In this document: positions 10,860 to 23,479 of the stretch, piece after piece
Numbering within the stretch: position 1 is the first letter of the stretch
Layout of the letters: each line of letters begins with the position of its first letter
DNA from: Lotus japonicus
Lineage: Eukaryota; Streptophyta; Magnoliopsida; Fabales; Fabaceae
DNA: 64,000 bases
Direction of reading: 5' to 3'
Assembly: GCF_012489685.1 (NCBI RefSeq)
Contig: NC_080043.1
Coordinates: forward strand, 14,812,223-14,876,222
The notes under the pieces: generated by a model
Told to the model about the DNA's origin: nothing
Databases searched by the model: none
The model's input: only the letters and a program-made list of their open reading frames with translations
Position numbers and translations under genes: made by a program

Positions 10860-13800
10860 ATGGAGGCCTCAAAGAAGCGCCCTCTCCAGAACAGCAACGC
10901 CGCCAACGTCCCCTCCGCTGCCGCGGCGGCGAAGGGGAAAACCATCGAAGAAATGTACCAGAAGAAGACGCAGCTGGAGCACGTCCTTCTCCGCCCCGAT
11001 ACCTACGTCGGCTCGATCGAGAAGCACACGCAAACACTCTGGGTCTACGAGAACGACGAGATGGTTCACCGTCCTGTCACCTACGTCCCTGGCCTCTACA
11101 AGATCTTCGATGAGATCCTCGTCAACGCCGCCGATAACAAGCAGCGCGATCCCAAAATGGACTCGCTCAAGGTCACCATCGATCCGGAAGCCAACACGGT
11201 GTCGGTTTACAACAACGGTGACGGCGTCCCGGTGGAGATCCATCAGGAAGAGAAGGTTTATGTGCCGGAATTGATCTTCGGTAACCTGCTCACCAGTAGC
11301 AACTACGACGATCAGGAGAAGAAGACCACCGGCGGACGGAACGGTTTCGGTGCCAAGCTCACCAATATTTTCTCCACTGAGTTCATCATCGAGACCGCTG
11401 ATGGCAGGCGTCAGAAGAAGTATAAGCAGGTATTCTTGGATCAATTTTGTGATTGTTTCGATTTTGCAGCAATTTATGTGTTTTTTCAGTTTTTTCTTGT
11501 TATGCTTGTTTCGATTTTGGAGCAATTTCTGTGTTTTGGGGTTGAATATGTTCTTGAATGATGGCATTTGTTTTCAATTTTTGGATTGATTTGAGTGTCA
11601 TGTGTAGCAGTGCTGGGATTTAGGGTTTCATTGCTAGGGTTTCAGTGCTAGGGTTTTACTTGAGTAGATTTGTCAATTTAAGTTCTTGCTAGGGTTTTTA
11701 TTTTTCACTTTTGGGGGTAATGAATTGAACATTGGTTTTGTTATTTGGAATTGAAAATTCTTTGTTGAAGTTTAAAGGCGATTGCCGATTTGTGAAGCTA
11801 ATTGTGATAGTTTAATGGGTTTTCTGATTGGATTGATTTGGTTGTGATTGGAAGGTTTTTTCTGAGAATATGAGTAAGAAGGCTGAGCCAGTGATATCCA
11901 AGTGCAAAGAGAATGAGAACTGGACAAAGGTTACCTTCAAGCCGGACTTGGAAAAGTTCCAAATGACCCATCTTGAGGAAGATGTTGTTGCTTTGATGAA
12001 GAAGCGTGTGATGGACATGGCAGGTTGCCTTGGAAAGACTGTTAAGGTTGAACTCAATGGGCAATCGATTCGTATGAAGTCATTTCGTGACTATGCTGAT
12101 CTCTACCTGAAATCTGCTGAGAAATCAAGACCTGTGCCCCTTCCAAGGTTTTTATGTCCTCCATAGATTATAAGCTGATGTGTTCCGTTTTTCCTTCCAT
12201 TATAGCTGTGTGCTAACTTGATTTGATTGTTGCTATTAGGATTCATGCTAAAGTAGGTGATAGGTGGGAGATTTGCACGAGTCTAAGTGATGGGCAGTTT
12301 CAACAGGTTACCAGTGAAACTTTTGAAGTAATTTTGAGTTCACTTTTTAGGCTAATTAATTTTACTTACGCACCCTTGATTTCTTTGTTATCAGGTCAGC
12401 TTTGTGAATGCCATTAATACAACCAAGGGTGGAACTCATGTTGACTACATCACCAATCAGATTACAACCTATGTGATGAACAAAGTAAATAAAAAGAAAA
12501 AGGATGCCAATATCAAGGCTCACAATGTGAAGAATCATTTATGGGTTTTTGTCAATGTTCTTGTTGATAACCCTGCTTTTGATTCTCAAACTAAAGAGAC
12601 TCTCACGACTAAAGCAGCTAATCTCGGTTCTAAATGTGAAGTTCCTGAATCGATGTTGAAGGAAGGTTTGTCCTGCTGAACCATTTTTGTTAATACAACT
12701 AACATGGAATGGAATGGTGTTTTACACTTACATGTTGCAAATGTTTGCAGTTGCAAATTCTGGAATATTGGACACTCTCCTATCATGGGCAGATTTTAAG
12801 CAAAGCAAAGATTTGAAGAAAACTGATGGAACAAAGACTCAGAGACTTCGTGGGATTGTTAAACTAGAGGATGCCAATGATGCTGGTGGAAGGAACTCAG
12901 ATAAGTGTACCTTGATACTGACAGAGGGAGATTCTGCTAAGGCCCTTGCTGTAAGTTTTTGTCATGTTAAGAAGTGTTTTTGGTGTTCATATTTTACATT
13001 AAACTTCAATTGAAAGATATTGGCAAGTTAAAGACAATCATAGAGACCCACTATTTACAAATAAACTGAGTTTCAGCCTTAAAAGCACTAATATTGTAAG
13101 GTCATCATATATAAAATTAATCCAATCAACTTATTTCCTGTTAATCGAAGTTACCTCGGATAATTGAATTTTGATTTTCAATGTTCAACAAGTTCATGTT
13201 TAATACTTCTAATATAATTTGTTCTTTTTTCTATATGAAGATGGCTGGGCTCTCAGTCGTGGGTCGGGACCATTATGGTGTGTTTCCATTGAGAGGCAAA
13301 TTGCTCAATGTGCGGGAAGCTAGCAATAAGCAGATAATGGATAATGAAGAAATTCAAAATATAAAGAAAATTCTTGGACTGCAGCAAAACAAAGAGTATT
13401 CTAACGTGAAGTCTTTGAGATATGGTCATTTGATGATTATGGCTGATCAGGTAAGTTGCTCAAAGATTACGTAGTTTAGTCTTGTTTTGTCTTGGTCTTC
13501 AGTTTCTTTAGAATCTCATCAGGCACGGGGCATGTACTTAATTTTGGATTCATGATAACTTAACTTTTTGGTGGTTTAGGATCATGATGGTTCCCACATC
13601 AAAGGGTTACTGATAAACTTCATTCATTCATTCTGGCCATCACTGCTTAAAGTTCCATCATTCATGGTTGAATTTACCACTCCCATAATAAGGGTAAGTA
13701 TGGTTAATGTTCTGTTGATTAAGAAAACAGTGACTTGTACATCATTTTTCAGAACTTACTCTTTGGACTTCACTTATATATATATTTTCTGTCTCGGCAG

Positions 13801-16800
13801 GCTTTTCATTCAAACGGGACAAAATTATCATTTTATTCAATGCCCGAGTATGAATCATGGAGAGAGAACTTGGGGAATAATGCAACTGGTTGGAAGATAA
13901 AGTACTATAAGGTGCAGTGTTGTTGACATGGAGAACCTCCACAGTAGGTCTACAATTAATTTATAAAGTGTTTGCTTATTTTGTTTCTGGTGTTTCTACA
14001 GGGTTTGGGTACAAGTACTCCTCAGGAAGGGAGAGAGTACTTTCGAGATCTTGGTAAGCATAGAAAAGACTTCGTTTGGGAAGATGACTATGATGGGAGT
14101 GCAATTGAGATGGCCTTCAGTAAGAAGAAAGCTGAGGATAGGAAGGTTTGGATTCGCAATTTTGAGGTGGGTAGTTAGTGTTAAGATAATACACATTTTT
14201 ATTGACAGATCCTTGTTCTGTGGAAGTATCAGTTAATAAAAATCTACCTTTCTCTTTTCTTGCAGCCTGGCAATTATCGTGATCATGTTGCATCACGTAT
14301 AAACTATAAGGACTTTGTGAACAAAGAACTTATATTGTTCTCTAGGGCTGATCTTCAAAGGTCCATTCCCTCGGTGGTTGATGGCCTCAAACCAGGTCAA
14401 AGGAAGATTCTTTTCTGCTCATTTAAGAAAAAGTTGTTCAAGGAAATAAAAGTAGGCCAATTTATTGGTTATGTGTCCGAACACTCTGCTTACCACCATG
14501 GTGAACAAAGTCTGGCTAGCACAATCATAGGAATGGCACAGGACTTTGTTGGTAGCAACAACATTAATCTGCTGAAACCAAACGGTCAATTTGGTACTCG
14601 TAACTTGGTGAGATAAAGCTGCCTATTAACTATGTCACAATTTTCTCCATGTTTCTTTTGTAACTTCGTACTTACTCAGTAACTTGCTCTTCCAGGGAGG
14701 CAAAGACCATGCTAGTTCCAGATATATATACACTGAACTAAATCCTATCACTCGGTGCCTCTTCCACGAGAATGATGATAAGCTACTGGAATACTTGAAT
14801 GAGGATGGGAGGTCAATTGAACCAAGCTGGTAATTTCTTTTCTCCTTTCTTTTTAAAGGTTGTTCGTGATTAGTGTCTATTAAACATAATATACTAATAG
14901 AAATTCCACTTGTGTTGCCACATAGGTACATTCCTATTATTCCTTTGGTTCTTGTTAATGGAAGTGAAGGAATTGGGACTGGCTGGAGTTCATATATACC
15001 CAACTACAATCCAAGGGATATTATTGCGAATGTTAGGCGTTTGTTAAACGATGAGACTATGGTTCCAATGGATCCTTGGTATAGAGGATTTAAGGGAATC
15101 ATTGAGAAAAGCGCCAAGGAAGGGGGGTATATAGTGAATGGTACAGTTGAGGAAATTGATGAACAAAGTTTCAGAATAACAGAGCTGCCCATCCGCAAGT
15201 GGACTCAAGATTATAAGCAGTTTCTTGAATCCATAACTGATGGGTCACCCAATGTCAAGGATCCTCTCATTGAGGTAACCTGACCTAAACATTTCTTCAC
15301 CATATATACAAATTAGTTTGGGTTATGTGATAATTAATGAGCTAATTTGGGTAAATTTTTCTTCTCAAATTTCCTTGTGCAGGATTTCAGACAGAATGGA
15401 GATGACGCAATGGTTGACATTGAAATCAGGATGAAGCTGGAAAAAATAGCGATGATTATGCAAGAAGGACTGCTCAAGAAATTTAAATTGACTACCACAA
15501 TCAGCACAAGCAACATGCATCTTTTTGATGCAGAAGGGAAAATTAAGAAATACGAAAATCCTGAACAAAGTAAGCCTTTGTATGCAGTGTTGTTCTGAAT
15601 AGTAATATGTAATGTTTTAATAAATACTCACTGTTTTCTTTCATTTCTCATGCAGTTCTTGAGGAATTCTTTCCTCTTAGGTTGGATTATTATGAGAGAA
15701 GGAAGGTGAGTTATTGGCAATAGGGAGTAGGATTGTCTTTACGTTCTGAACCTATTAGTAAGAACTGAAATGCAATTTGGTTGTGCTTGCAGCAATATAT
15801 TCTGGAAAATTTTGAACGACTTTTGTTGGTGCTGGACAACAAAGTTAGGTTCATTTTAGGCGTTGTAAGTGGCGAAATTGTCGTGAGCAACCGGAAGAAA
15901 GCTGATTTATTGATGGAGCTGCAGCAGAAAGGTTTCACTCCAATGCCAAAAAAAGGTAAATCTGCAGAACCGCAAGTTGCTGGGGCTAATGATGAAAATT
16001 CAGAAGAGCAGGAAGATGAGAACACTAGAGAAGAGGCTGTCCGTGTTGAAGAAGCCAAAAGAGGTGACTATGAATATCTGTTGTCCATGTCTATTGGCAC
16101 TTTGACCCTCGAGAGTGTTCAGAAGCTGCTAGCTGAAAAAGAAGAAACGGAAAAGGAGTTTGAGATTTTGAAGGCAACACCATCAAAGTCTATGTGGATG
16201 AAGGATCTAGATGAGCTTGAAAAGAAACTTGATGTAGGAGAAATTACTTAAATTTTGATATTCTTCAGTTGTATTTGAGTAAGGAATTTGTCATCTCTTA
16301 ATTGTTACTATTTTTTTTGAATGTTACAGGAACAAGATGGCAAAGAGGCAGAGGACGAAAAAAAGAGAATAAGCCAAGCGAGTAAAAGGACATCCACTCG
16401 TGATTTGGGCACAAAAGCAGCAAAGAAGCCTCCACAGCCACGAAAGAATACGAAGAAGACCAAAAATGCTGAGAGTGATAATTCTCCAATGGAAACTGGT
16501 AAGCCTCCACATCCAGAAATATTTTTGTATCATCTCTCAATATCCATACATATAAGAGTTTGAAATTTCTCTATTTGCATCAACAGAGAATGCTCCTGAA
16601 GTCAGTAAACCAAAAGGCAGAGCAGGTTCTAAGAATACTCAGAACCAAAAGGCAGAGAAGGTACGTCAACTACCAAATTCTTGAATTCCATGTTTTCCTG
16701 CAAATTATATTGAGCATTAACTCTTTGATATGGCTATTATCAGGTTGCTGATGATGAAATTTTATCTCTTCAAGAACGCCTAGCTGCATATAACTTCGGA

Positions 16801-17898
16801 TCATCCAGTGATCAATCCGGAGGTAAATAAGATTATTATTGTTATAAAATTTGGGTAAAATTATACTGTGTAGAGTTAGGTAAATCAGGTTAAGTTTAAA
16901 ATTAGGTAAAATTAGGCAAATTTGTAAGCCTTGATAATGGCGTTGTTTTTGGATATTGTCACGCAAGTTAATGAGAGAGAGAAAAGGAAGATGAATGATT
17001 ATTGTGATATAGTTAGAAGAGTAGTTGATGTGTGTATGTATAGTGCTGTTACTATAGGGGTGTTTAAAAAGTGGGATTGTCTCTTACACCTAAGTTAAAT
17101 CAGTTTCCTAATAAAAGTTATCTAAAATACAATTGAAATCAGATACTAGTTTGTGCAGCAGTAGTTAAATGGTTACTACATCCTTATATGCTAGTGCTTA
17201 AGCTATTATTTGCTACCTCTACAGTGATGGAAACCGAAGAGCCTGTTGTGAAGAAAGGGAATAACAGAAAGGGTGGTGCCAAAAAGAAGTCAACCATTGT
17301 GTTGGATTCATCGGATAGTGATAATGAAATTAATGGTGTTGATGACGATGATGATGATGACTTCGAAGACACTTCAGCTGGGAAAAAGAAGGGAGGAAGA
17401 AAACCTGCTGCTGCCAAGAAGCCAACAGCAACAGCTGCAGCCAAGAAGCCAACAGCAGCTGCTGCAGCCAAGAAGCCAACAGCAGCAGCCCCCAGGAAGA
17501 GGAATGGAGCAGCAGCAGAAAGCAAGAAATCTACATTGAGTCAAAAATTCATAACTGACATGTTGCAGCCTGCTGAGAGTGCAGGGATATCACCAGAGAA
17601 GAAAGTGAGGAAGATGAGGGAGTCTCCATTCAACAAGAAAAGTGGTTCTGTGCTTGGAAGGCTTGCAGGCAAAGACTTGGGTTCTTTAAGTGAAGACTTG
17701 TCCTCGGGTGGTTCGGGTGCATCTAACTCTCCACCCAGTGCAGATACGGAGGTGGTTGAGGTTGCACCAGCAGCAGGAAGAGCTAGGCCTCAGAGGGCTA
17801 GACCACAAGTAACGTATGTGCTGAGTGAATCCGAAAGTGACAATGATTCTGATGCTAAACCTTCAGATTTTTCTGACTTTGAAGAAGATGATGACTAG
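10860..17898 (+). CDS. TOP2: DNA topoisomerase II (type IIA), nuclear
   Basis: This is the ATP-dependent double-strand-passage enzyme that relaxes and decatenates nuclear DNA in replication and chromosome segregation. Nineteen exons join in frame with GT..AG introns: 10860-11429, 11855-12147, 12240-12306, 12395-12665, 12751-12950, 13241-13450, 13580-13693, 13801-13911, 14002-14166, 14266-14607, 14696-14829, 14926-15274, 15383-15569, 15656-15705, 15793-16233, 16330-16498, 16587-16660, 16744-16822, 17225-17898. The total is 1499 aa, close to other plant TOP2. Visible motifs are GHKL ATPase GRNGFGAK (about 159-166), TOPRIM EGDSAKA (459-465) and DHDGS (538-542), and catalytic Tyr791 in SSRYIYTELNP. 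The C-terminal tail is acidic and lysine-rich. The last exon encodes repeated AAAKKPTA units resembling histone H1-type tails. All key residues are present, so the gene looks functional. Confidence 0.97.
17413..17493 (+). repeat. Short in-frame tandem repeat in the TOP2 C-terminal exon
   Basis: Units built on gccaagaagccaacagcagc repeat about three times and encode Lys-Lys-Pro-Thr-Ala-Ala blocks. This is a likely source of length variation in the disordered tail. Confidence 0.8.
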
Positions 17899-18415
17899 GC
17901 TGATATAGATAACTTGATACTCTGATGAAACTTGATCTGCTTCTCGTGGATTTTAGCTTCCTAGTTTCGTGTTTCTGAACTTGAGTTGGATAGTTTCGGA
18001 AGTTACTAGAATGGATTGTAGTTAAATGGTTTTAAACTTCATTAGTGCAATATGAAGTGCGGAAAAAAGGTTAAATAAAATTAACTTTGTATATTGAATT
18101 TGACTGTTTATTTTTAAGGCTAGCTCCTTATTTTTTTTATTGTTTTCTTGGTCCTGCAATGGTTTTGACTTTTGAACAAAGGATATATTGGTGACATTCT
18201 TCAAACCAACAAATCACTTAGGAAACTAGTGTAGTTGATTCTCACTTCTGATTTAACGAATTTTGACTATGTATCAATGTAATTTTGGTTGAGAAAAAAA
18301 GTTAGGCATAACAACTCACTTTGAAACATTCTTGCAATCACTTTCACACTTTTTTCAACACTTTTTTATTGATTGGTTGAAATTCAAGTGGGGTTCACTA
18401 AAAATGAGTCTCATT
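17899..18415. other. TOP2 3' flank
   Basis: This probably holds the TOP2 3' UTR; an AATAAA-type signal lies at about 18074. No other gene is seen before the Mutator-like element. Confidence 0.5.
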
Positions 18416-18424
18416 TTCAATTTA

Positions 18425-18592
18425 GGCTTAATTCCAGTTTGGGTCCCTGATGTTTCAGAAATGTGCGGTTTGCACCCCCCATGTTTAAAACATGCGGTCA
18501 AGGTCCCTCATCTATCTAAAACGTGCTAATGAAGCCCTTCCGTTAACTTCCGTCAGTTGACCAAACAGAAATGACTTTCATTAACTGACGTG
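18425..18592 (+). repeat. Left TIR of the Pack-MULE
   Basis: This arm pairs with 19630-19797 at roughly 95% identity by eye. Confidence 0.92.
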
Positions 18593-19324
18593 GATTTTCT
18601 ATTTAATTAAGAATTTTTTTCCCTTTCCCCCAAAATCAACAAACCCGATTCCCCCCAAATCTAACCCTAATTTCACCCAATTTAGACCCCAACAAACCCA
18701 ATTACCCCCCATTTTTTTTCCATCCATCTCCTTCAACCTCCATCCATCTCCTTCTTCAACCTTCATCTCTCCCCAGTTGAACATCAACCCAGAAATCCAA
18801 ATTGAAAACCTCACAATCATCAATGTCTCATCCTCTCCTAGGTCTTCACTCCCTTCATCTTCAACCACAAAAGCCCCAACTCCAATCCCTCCTCCTCTTC
18901 TCCCTCTTCACCACTACAAACCCGGACCCCAACGAGTTGTATTTGTGAAGAGCTCGATGAGAGAGCTTTTTCAAGTTCTGGTTTTCCACAAAATTAAACC
19001 CCCAAATTCAGAAAAATCAGAACAAGAACATAGTAGGATTATGAGAAGCTTATGGTCATCTTCGTTCCCTCCATCTTTCGAAAAGCTACTGGTTTCATCT
19101 TTCCCTCCATCTTCGTGCACCTCTACCTCGCACCACGCGCCCTCTCTGTTCCATCTCCGTGCGCCTCTGCTTCTCCACTCTCTGCACCGCGCGCCCTCTC
19201 TGTTCAGAGTTGCAGATCCAAGCACCACACCCCAACCCGCGCCCAGATCCGCGATTTCTTCCCTAAATCGCGTACAAATCCGCGTGTCACCACCCACTAG
19301 CATCGTGCCCAAACCGCGTGCGAC

Positions 19325-19490
19325 CTCTGGCGGAGGGAGGTGACGGCGGTGGCAGGATACGCCATTCCAGTTGCAGGGGGTGGGGTGGTTGGGTTCCAAT
19401 TGGAGAGGAATTGGAAGGGTCTGAGAGTTGAGACTTGGCCTGGAGAAGGAAGAGACCCTCTTGGTTGAGACTTGAGAGAGAGTTAGAATG
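19325..19490 (-). pseudogene. Captured N-terminal fragment of an LRR receptor-like kinase
   Basis: On the minus strand one frame reads SLNQEGLFLLQAKSQLSDPS. A shifted frame continues as TPCNWNGVSC. Together these are the LRRNT_2 N-terminal cap found before the repeats of HAESA/HSL-type LRR-RLKs (residues 'SLNQ-DG..LLQ-K..LSDP...W....PC.W.GVSC'). At least one indel separates the two halves and no LRR repeats or kinase follow, so it is a non-functional captured piece. The rest of the interior (about 18780-19320) is Pro/Ser-rich in translation and its donor is not recognised. Confidence 0.75.
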
Positions 19491-19629
19491 AGAGTGAGAT
19501 GAGCACACTCAGAAATAGAAGCTCAAAGCCTTCCATCCATTCTGATGTCAGCTTGTTTAGGTTTAACTGTTGGGGAGAAATTTTTTTGGGTAAAAAATAT
19601 TTTATAATAACACAAATTACACGTGGGCG

Positions 19630-19797
19630 CCATGTCAGTTAATGAAAGCCATTTCCGTTTGGTCAACTGACGGAAGTTAACGGAAGGGCTTCGTTAGCAC
19701 GTTTTAGATAGATGAGGGACCTTGACCGCACGTTTTAAACACGGGGGTGCAAACCACACATTTCTGAAACATCAGGGACCCAAACTGGAATTAAGCC
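19630..19797 (-). repeat. Right TIR of the Pack-MULE
   Basis: This is the inverted partner of 18425-18592 and ends exactly at the 9-bp TSD. Confidence 0.92.
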
Positions 19798-19806
19798 TTC
19801 AATTTA

Positions 19807-20261
19807 ATGTAATTAGCATGAATTCCAAAGATGTGTTCATAAGATAACTTTACATTGAAGTTCCAACAGCAGTATAGGCTACCTAGTTTTGAACTCATAT
19901 TTGCCATTTTCACAGTAAGGTAACCGTTAGCTCTTCAAGATTTTAGGGACAGGAGAATTCAAGCAAATAATAGCTACATTGCGGGAGAGGTTATATAAAT
20001 TTCTTTGTCCATTAGAAGTTAGTTTTTGTACAAAAGTAGAGGAAGCACTGCAAAGGAAAAGTACTTTGAAGAACAAAAAGTTTGGCAAAATGTTTCTTAA
20101 AATCAATTTTTTGAAATTTGACTAAAACAAGTTACAACCTTTGTCCATTACCATCTCACTCAAATGGCCTTTTTCTACTTACAAAGTAAGACAAAAAAAA
20201 AATGTTCCTACTGTACAAAACTGCCTCAAATAATCCATGTCAGCTCCTTCCAACCAAGGGC
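19807..20261. other. Intergenic DNA downstream of the first SAUR gene
   Basis: No gene or repeat was recognised. It presumably contains the 3' UTR of the minus-strand SAUR gene. Confidence 0.4.
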
Positions 20262-20540
20262 TTAGCACCTATTCAAGCGAGAAGTGATATCTAAGAACAT
20301 GTCTTCTCCGCAAGGAATTGTGAGACCACCCATTGGATGATCATACCCAAATTGTTCCTCGGCTTGTATCAACAAGTCTTGGAATGAAGTTTGGCTCAAG
20401 TATGATATGGGGATCACGAACCTCTTCATCTTCTCTCCAACATATATCGCAAGATAGCCCTTCGGCACATCCACAGTTTTTGAAGATGCTTGGTTTACAG
20501 TAAATGATGCCTTTCTGATACCTGGTAAACGAAAACCCAT
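20262..20540 (-). CDS. Small auxin-up RNA (SAUR) protein
   Basis: A single-exon 92-aa protein starts [13 protein letters not shown] and contains the whole SAUR core: [49 protein letters not shown] and a terminal helix. SAURs of this short class act at the plasma membrane by inhibiting PP2C.D phosphatases, which raises H+-ATPase activity and cell expansion. It is the only copy of the local cluster with all blocks intact. A TATA run lies about 90 bp upstream (20624-20636). It is divergent to the broken copy at 21299. The start is the only Met before the conserved GFRL block. Confidence 0.95.
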   Translation of the reverse strand: MGFRLPGIRKASFTVNQASSKTVDVPKGYLAIYVGEKMKRFVIPISYLSQTSFQDLLIQAEEQFGYDHPMGGLTIPCGEDMFLDITSRLNRC

Positions 20541-20623
20541 TGATGTTTATGTTAAGAGACTTGTGTTTATAAGAAGCAAAGCTTTGAATGATTTGTGTTG
20601 GTCATAAGTGCTTGCGGCCATGA

Positions 20624-20636
20624 ATATATATATATA
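20624..20636 (-). promoter_or_regulatory. Putative TATA box of the intact SAUR gene
   Basis: A tatatatatata run lies about 85-95 bp before the start codon, and a matching TATATAA occupies the equivalent place before the paralogue (22847-22853). Confidence 0.6.
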
Positions 20637-21298
20637 GATGAAAGAGTAGATAACAAATTGTCGACTAATTGAATGATCAATGAAAGATGGCAATTAGATG
20701 AGGCATGGGACCTATGGGAGACAAGGGCATATAAAAGGTCACATGGTGTTGTCTTATAAGATCAACGTCACATATTAGAGTAGATAATGCAAGACCCACA
20801 AGCATAATAAAGAATAATCTACTTGAAATAAAACAGATGTATGATTACAAACATATGTTCTTATCTATGGTTATCCAATGCCTTACAATATATCACTCAC
20901 CAGCTCTACATTAGTCTATGACTCTATGCTATCAAAATGAAGAGAACATGTCTAAAGCACGTTGACAATAATATGGAGTCCCAATTAATGCAACCACAAA
21001 ACATAGGCTATGCTGCCTATGCACATCTCATTTGGTTCCAAGTGGAGGCTCTATGTTGGCCATTGTTTGAGAAGGTTGGGGACGATCATAAGACAACACC
21101 ACCTGATATCTCCTCTATGCACTTCATCATTCAACAATCATTTCAGTTGGAATTGGATTTCCAAAGAACCTAAAAAACTATAAGTACACTCCTCTTGCCT
21201 TCACAAACAACACATTTCAGTGGCTTCCTCATTTAGAGATAATCTTGTTAAACTAGAGATCTTTTATTTTTTCTTATTTCTTCAAGCAAGCACAAAAT

Positions 21299-21532
21299 AT
21301 GGGTTTCCGTTTACATGCTATCCGACAGGCATCCTTCACTGGCGAAGCAGCATCAAAATCTGCAGAGAAGCGGTTTGTGATCCCCATATCATACTTGAAC
21401 CAACATTCATTTCAAGAGTTGCCGAGTCAGTTAGAGGACGAGTTTGGATATAATCATCCCATGGGTGGCCTCACAATTCCATGCAGTGAAAATGTCTTCC
21501 AACACATAACTTCTAGCTTGAATGAGCTCTAA
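21299..21532 (+). pseudogene. Internally deleted SAUR copy
   Basis: The 77-aa frame begins [13 protein letters not shown] and ends with a normal SAUR C-terminus ([15 protein letters not shown], then a terminal helix). The segment that should read [14 protein letters not shown] is missing between SKSAE and KRFVIP. The deletion keeps the frame but removes the central beta-strand block that defines SAUR proteins, so function is doubtful. A TATA-like ctataag lies at 21178-21184. It could still be transcribed, and might be classed as a shortened gene rather than a pseudogene. Confidence 0.8.
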
Positions 21533-22509
21533 ATCTCACTCCTTAGGAAACTATCATACTAACGTAGATCTGTAGATACATTTTGTATGATATTGATAGG
21601 CATCTTCTCAACTTGTAAAGATTACCCCTGTCACAAGAAATGAGAAAAAATTATTATCTGAATTACAAATTGACAATGAACTCAGCTACTAAATGTTTCT
21701 TTTATCAATTGCACTTTTCACTCCTTTTGTGAGGTCCTTATGCAGAAGTAGCAAGGCTGCTTGCTGATAAAAAACAAAATATGAAATTCAGGCTTGAGTT
21801 TTGTCATAAGTTCCACAGCAGAAATGAATATGTGATTAATAGCCAGGGAAAAGCCAAGATAATGCTTCAGTGTATAAGTGACAGGATTAAAAGATTTTTA
21901 AATTTCATGCACGCATGTAAAAGATTATGACCGTAGTCATACATAAGATGTCGCCCCAGACAACTTACAAGGCAGGTAACAGTGGTCATTTACAACCAAA
22001 TTTTAATTATTTCTATTAATTTCAATGGATTGCATCGATCTATAGCTAAAGAAATATCTCATTTCTTTGACGTAAGGTTTATATTCATCTGCAGATTTTC
22101 TTATTTCTTTAGTAAAGATTTAGGCATGCCTTAAAATTTTCGCACTAGCCACTTGCAACATTATTTTTATTCAAGATCTTTGTGATAACTAAATTGATAT
22201 TAGAAGCAACACAAAAATAAAGGGTATTCTCTTGGCTGGTGTTAGAAGGACATCATTTTGCTGTAAGACAGGTACACTATTCCTCAGGATAGAACAACTG
22301 TGGAAGAACTGCAAAGGAAAATAAGAGCATATGCAAGAAAATTCTGTGTCTTTGTATTATATTTTAGCAAAAATGTTTACCATATAATTCATTCAAAATT
22401 GACCGAAACCAGTTATAGTCTCTCAGTCGATGACTATGTCAGTTATAATCTCTTTGTATTATATTTTAGCACTGCCTTCGGTACAAAAATATTGTCTCAA
22501 ATAAATCTG
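21533..22509. other. Intergenic spacer between the SAUR pairs
   Basis: No gene is seen. About 21555-21590 carries gtagatctgtagatacattttgta, a degenerate relative of the SAUR downstream (DST) mRNA-instability motif seen after the 23480 copy. Confidence 0.5.
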
Positions 22510-22716
22510 TCAGCTTCTTCCACCCATTGGATGGTCATACCCAAATTGTTCCCCAGCTTGGATCAGTAAGTCTTGGAATGATATGCGGATTGCAACTAGC
22601 TTTATTTTCTCTCCAACATAAACTGCAAGACAACCCTTTGGAAATTTCATAGCTTTTGAGGATGTTTTCCTTTCAGCAATTGATGCCTTTCTGATACTTG
22701 GTAAATGAAGACCCAT
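22510..22716 (-). pseudogene. Truncated SAUR copy
   Basis: The 68-aa frame begins [13 protein letters not shown] and keeps [13 protein letters not shown]. It has lost the PVSYLNQ segment before FQDLL and stops just after HPMGG, so the LTIPC block and the last helix are absent. It corresponds in place and orientation to the intact gene at 20262-20540 in the duplicated pair. A TATA-like element is at 22847-22853. Confidence 0.85.
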
Positions 22717-23479
22717 TGCTGTATGCGTTGAGAAGAGACTGGTCTAAAAAAGACTTGTATTTAAGACACTGGCTTTTGAATGTCAAATTCCTCAGGATGT
22801 GAATGATTTTTTTTTGTTCCAAATTAAAATGCTTGCAGCCATGGATTTATATAGATCAAAGGATATGTAACAAATGATTAGTGAAGGGTGGGGCCATGAG
22901 ATAGCAGTTAGTGGACCAGTGAGACAAGAGCATATACAAGGTCACATAGTGTTGTCTTAGAAAATTTTCTCAAGGAGCACAGCCACATGTTATTGTACAA
23001 ACTACAAAATGCAAGTCCCACTTACTTGAGCAAAGACCAACATATTAATGAACTTGAAATGAAACAGGAATATGATCACAGGCATCATGAATGGAGATAT
23101 CACTTACTAGAAGTACATCAGCATTTAGTTGTATTATCAAAATGAATAAAGCATGTCTGAAACATGTTCACAAAAATATGGAGTACTAATTAATGCATGA
23201 AAAAACATTAGGTTGTAGTTGTGCTTACAAGTGGGTGGTCTGTATTGATCATTGTTTGAGAAGGTACCTGATACCTCATCTATAGCCCCTCCTCCATCAT
23301 TCAACAATAATTTCCCTGAGAATTGGGTTTCAAAAGAACCTAAAAAACTATAAATTAAATACACATCTCTTGCCTTCACAAATAACACAACACATTGAAA
23401 ACCTCAAGTATTTAGACACATTATCTGCTTAAATTTGAGATCTTTGCTTTGCTCTTTGTTCTATAAACAAGCACAAAAT

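Larger units (their letters stand above)
18425..19797. mobile_element. Mutator-like transposon with captured gene sequence (Pack-MULE)
   Basis: Inverted arms of about 168 bp begin ggcttaattccagtttgggt and differ at only about eight positions. A perfect 9-bp duplication, TTCAATTTA, flanks the element (18416-18424 and 19798-19806), the diagnostic target size for Mutator. The 1.04-kb interior has no transposase. It is much more GC-rich than the flanks and contains part of an LRR receptor-kinase gene in minus orientation. It lies between TOP2 and the SAUR cluster. Confidence 0.93.

Noticed and set aside
10481..11113. 210-codon plus-strand frame overlapping the TOP2 start
   Set aside because: Runs through the 5' leader and then out of frame through exon 1; the TOP2 frame is the clear match.
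10869..11567. 232-codon minus-strand frame across TOP2 exon 1
   Set aside because: Antisense shadow of the GC-rich first TOP2 exon, with no family resemblance of its own.
18777..19343. 188-codon plus-strand frame in the Pack-MULE
   Set aside because: Pro/Ser/Arg-rich antisense of captured, GC-rich DNA; the minus-strand LRR signal is better supported.
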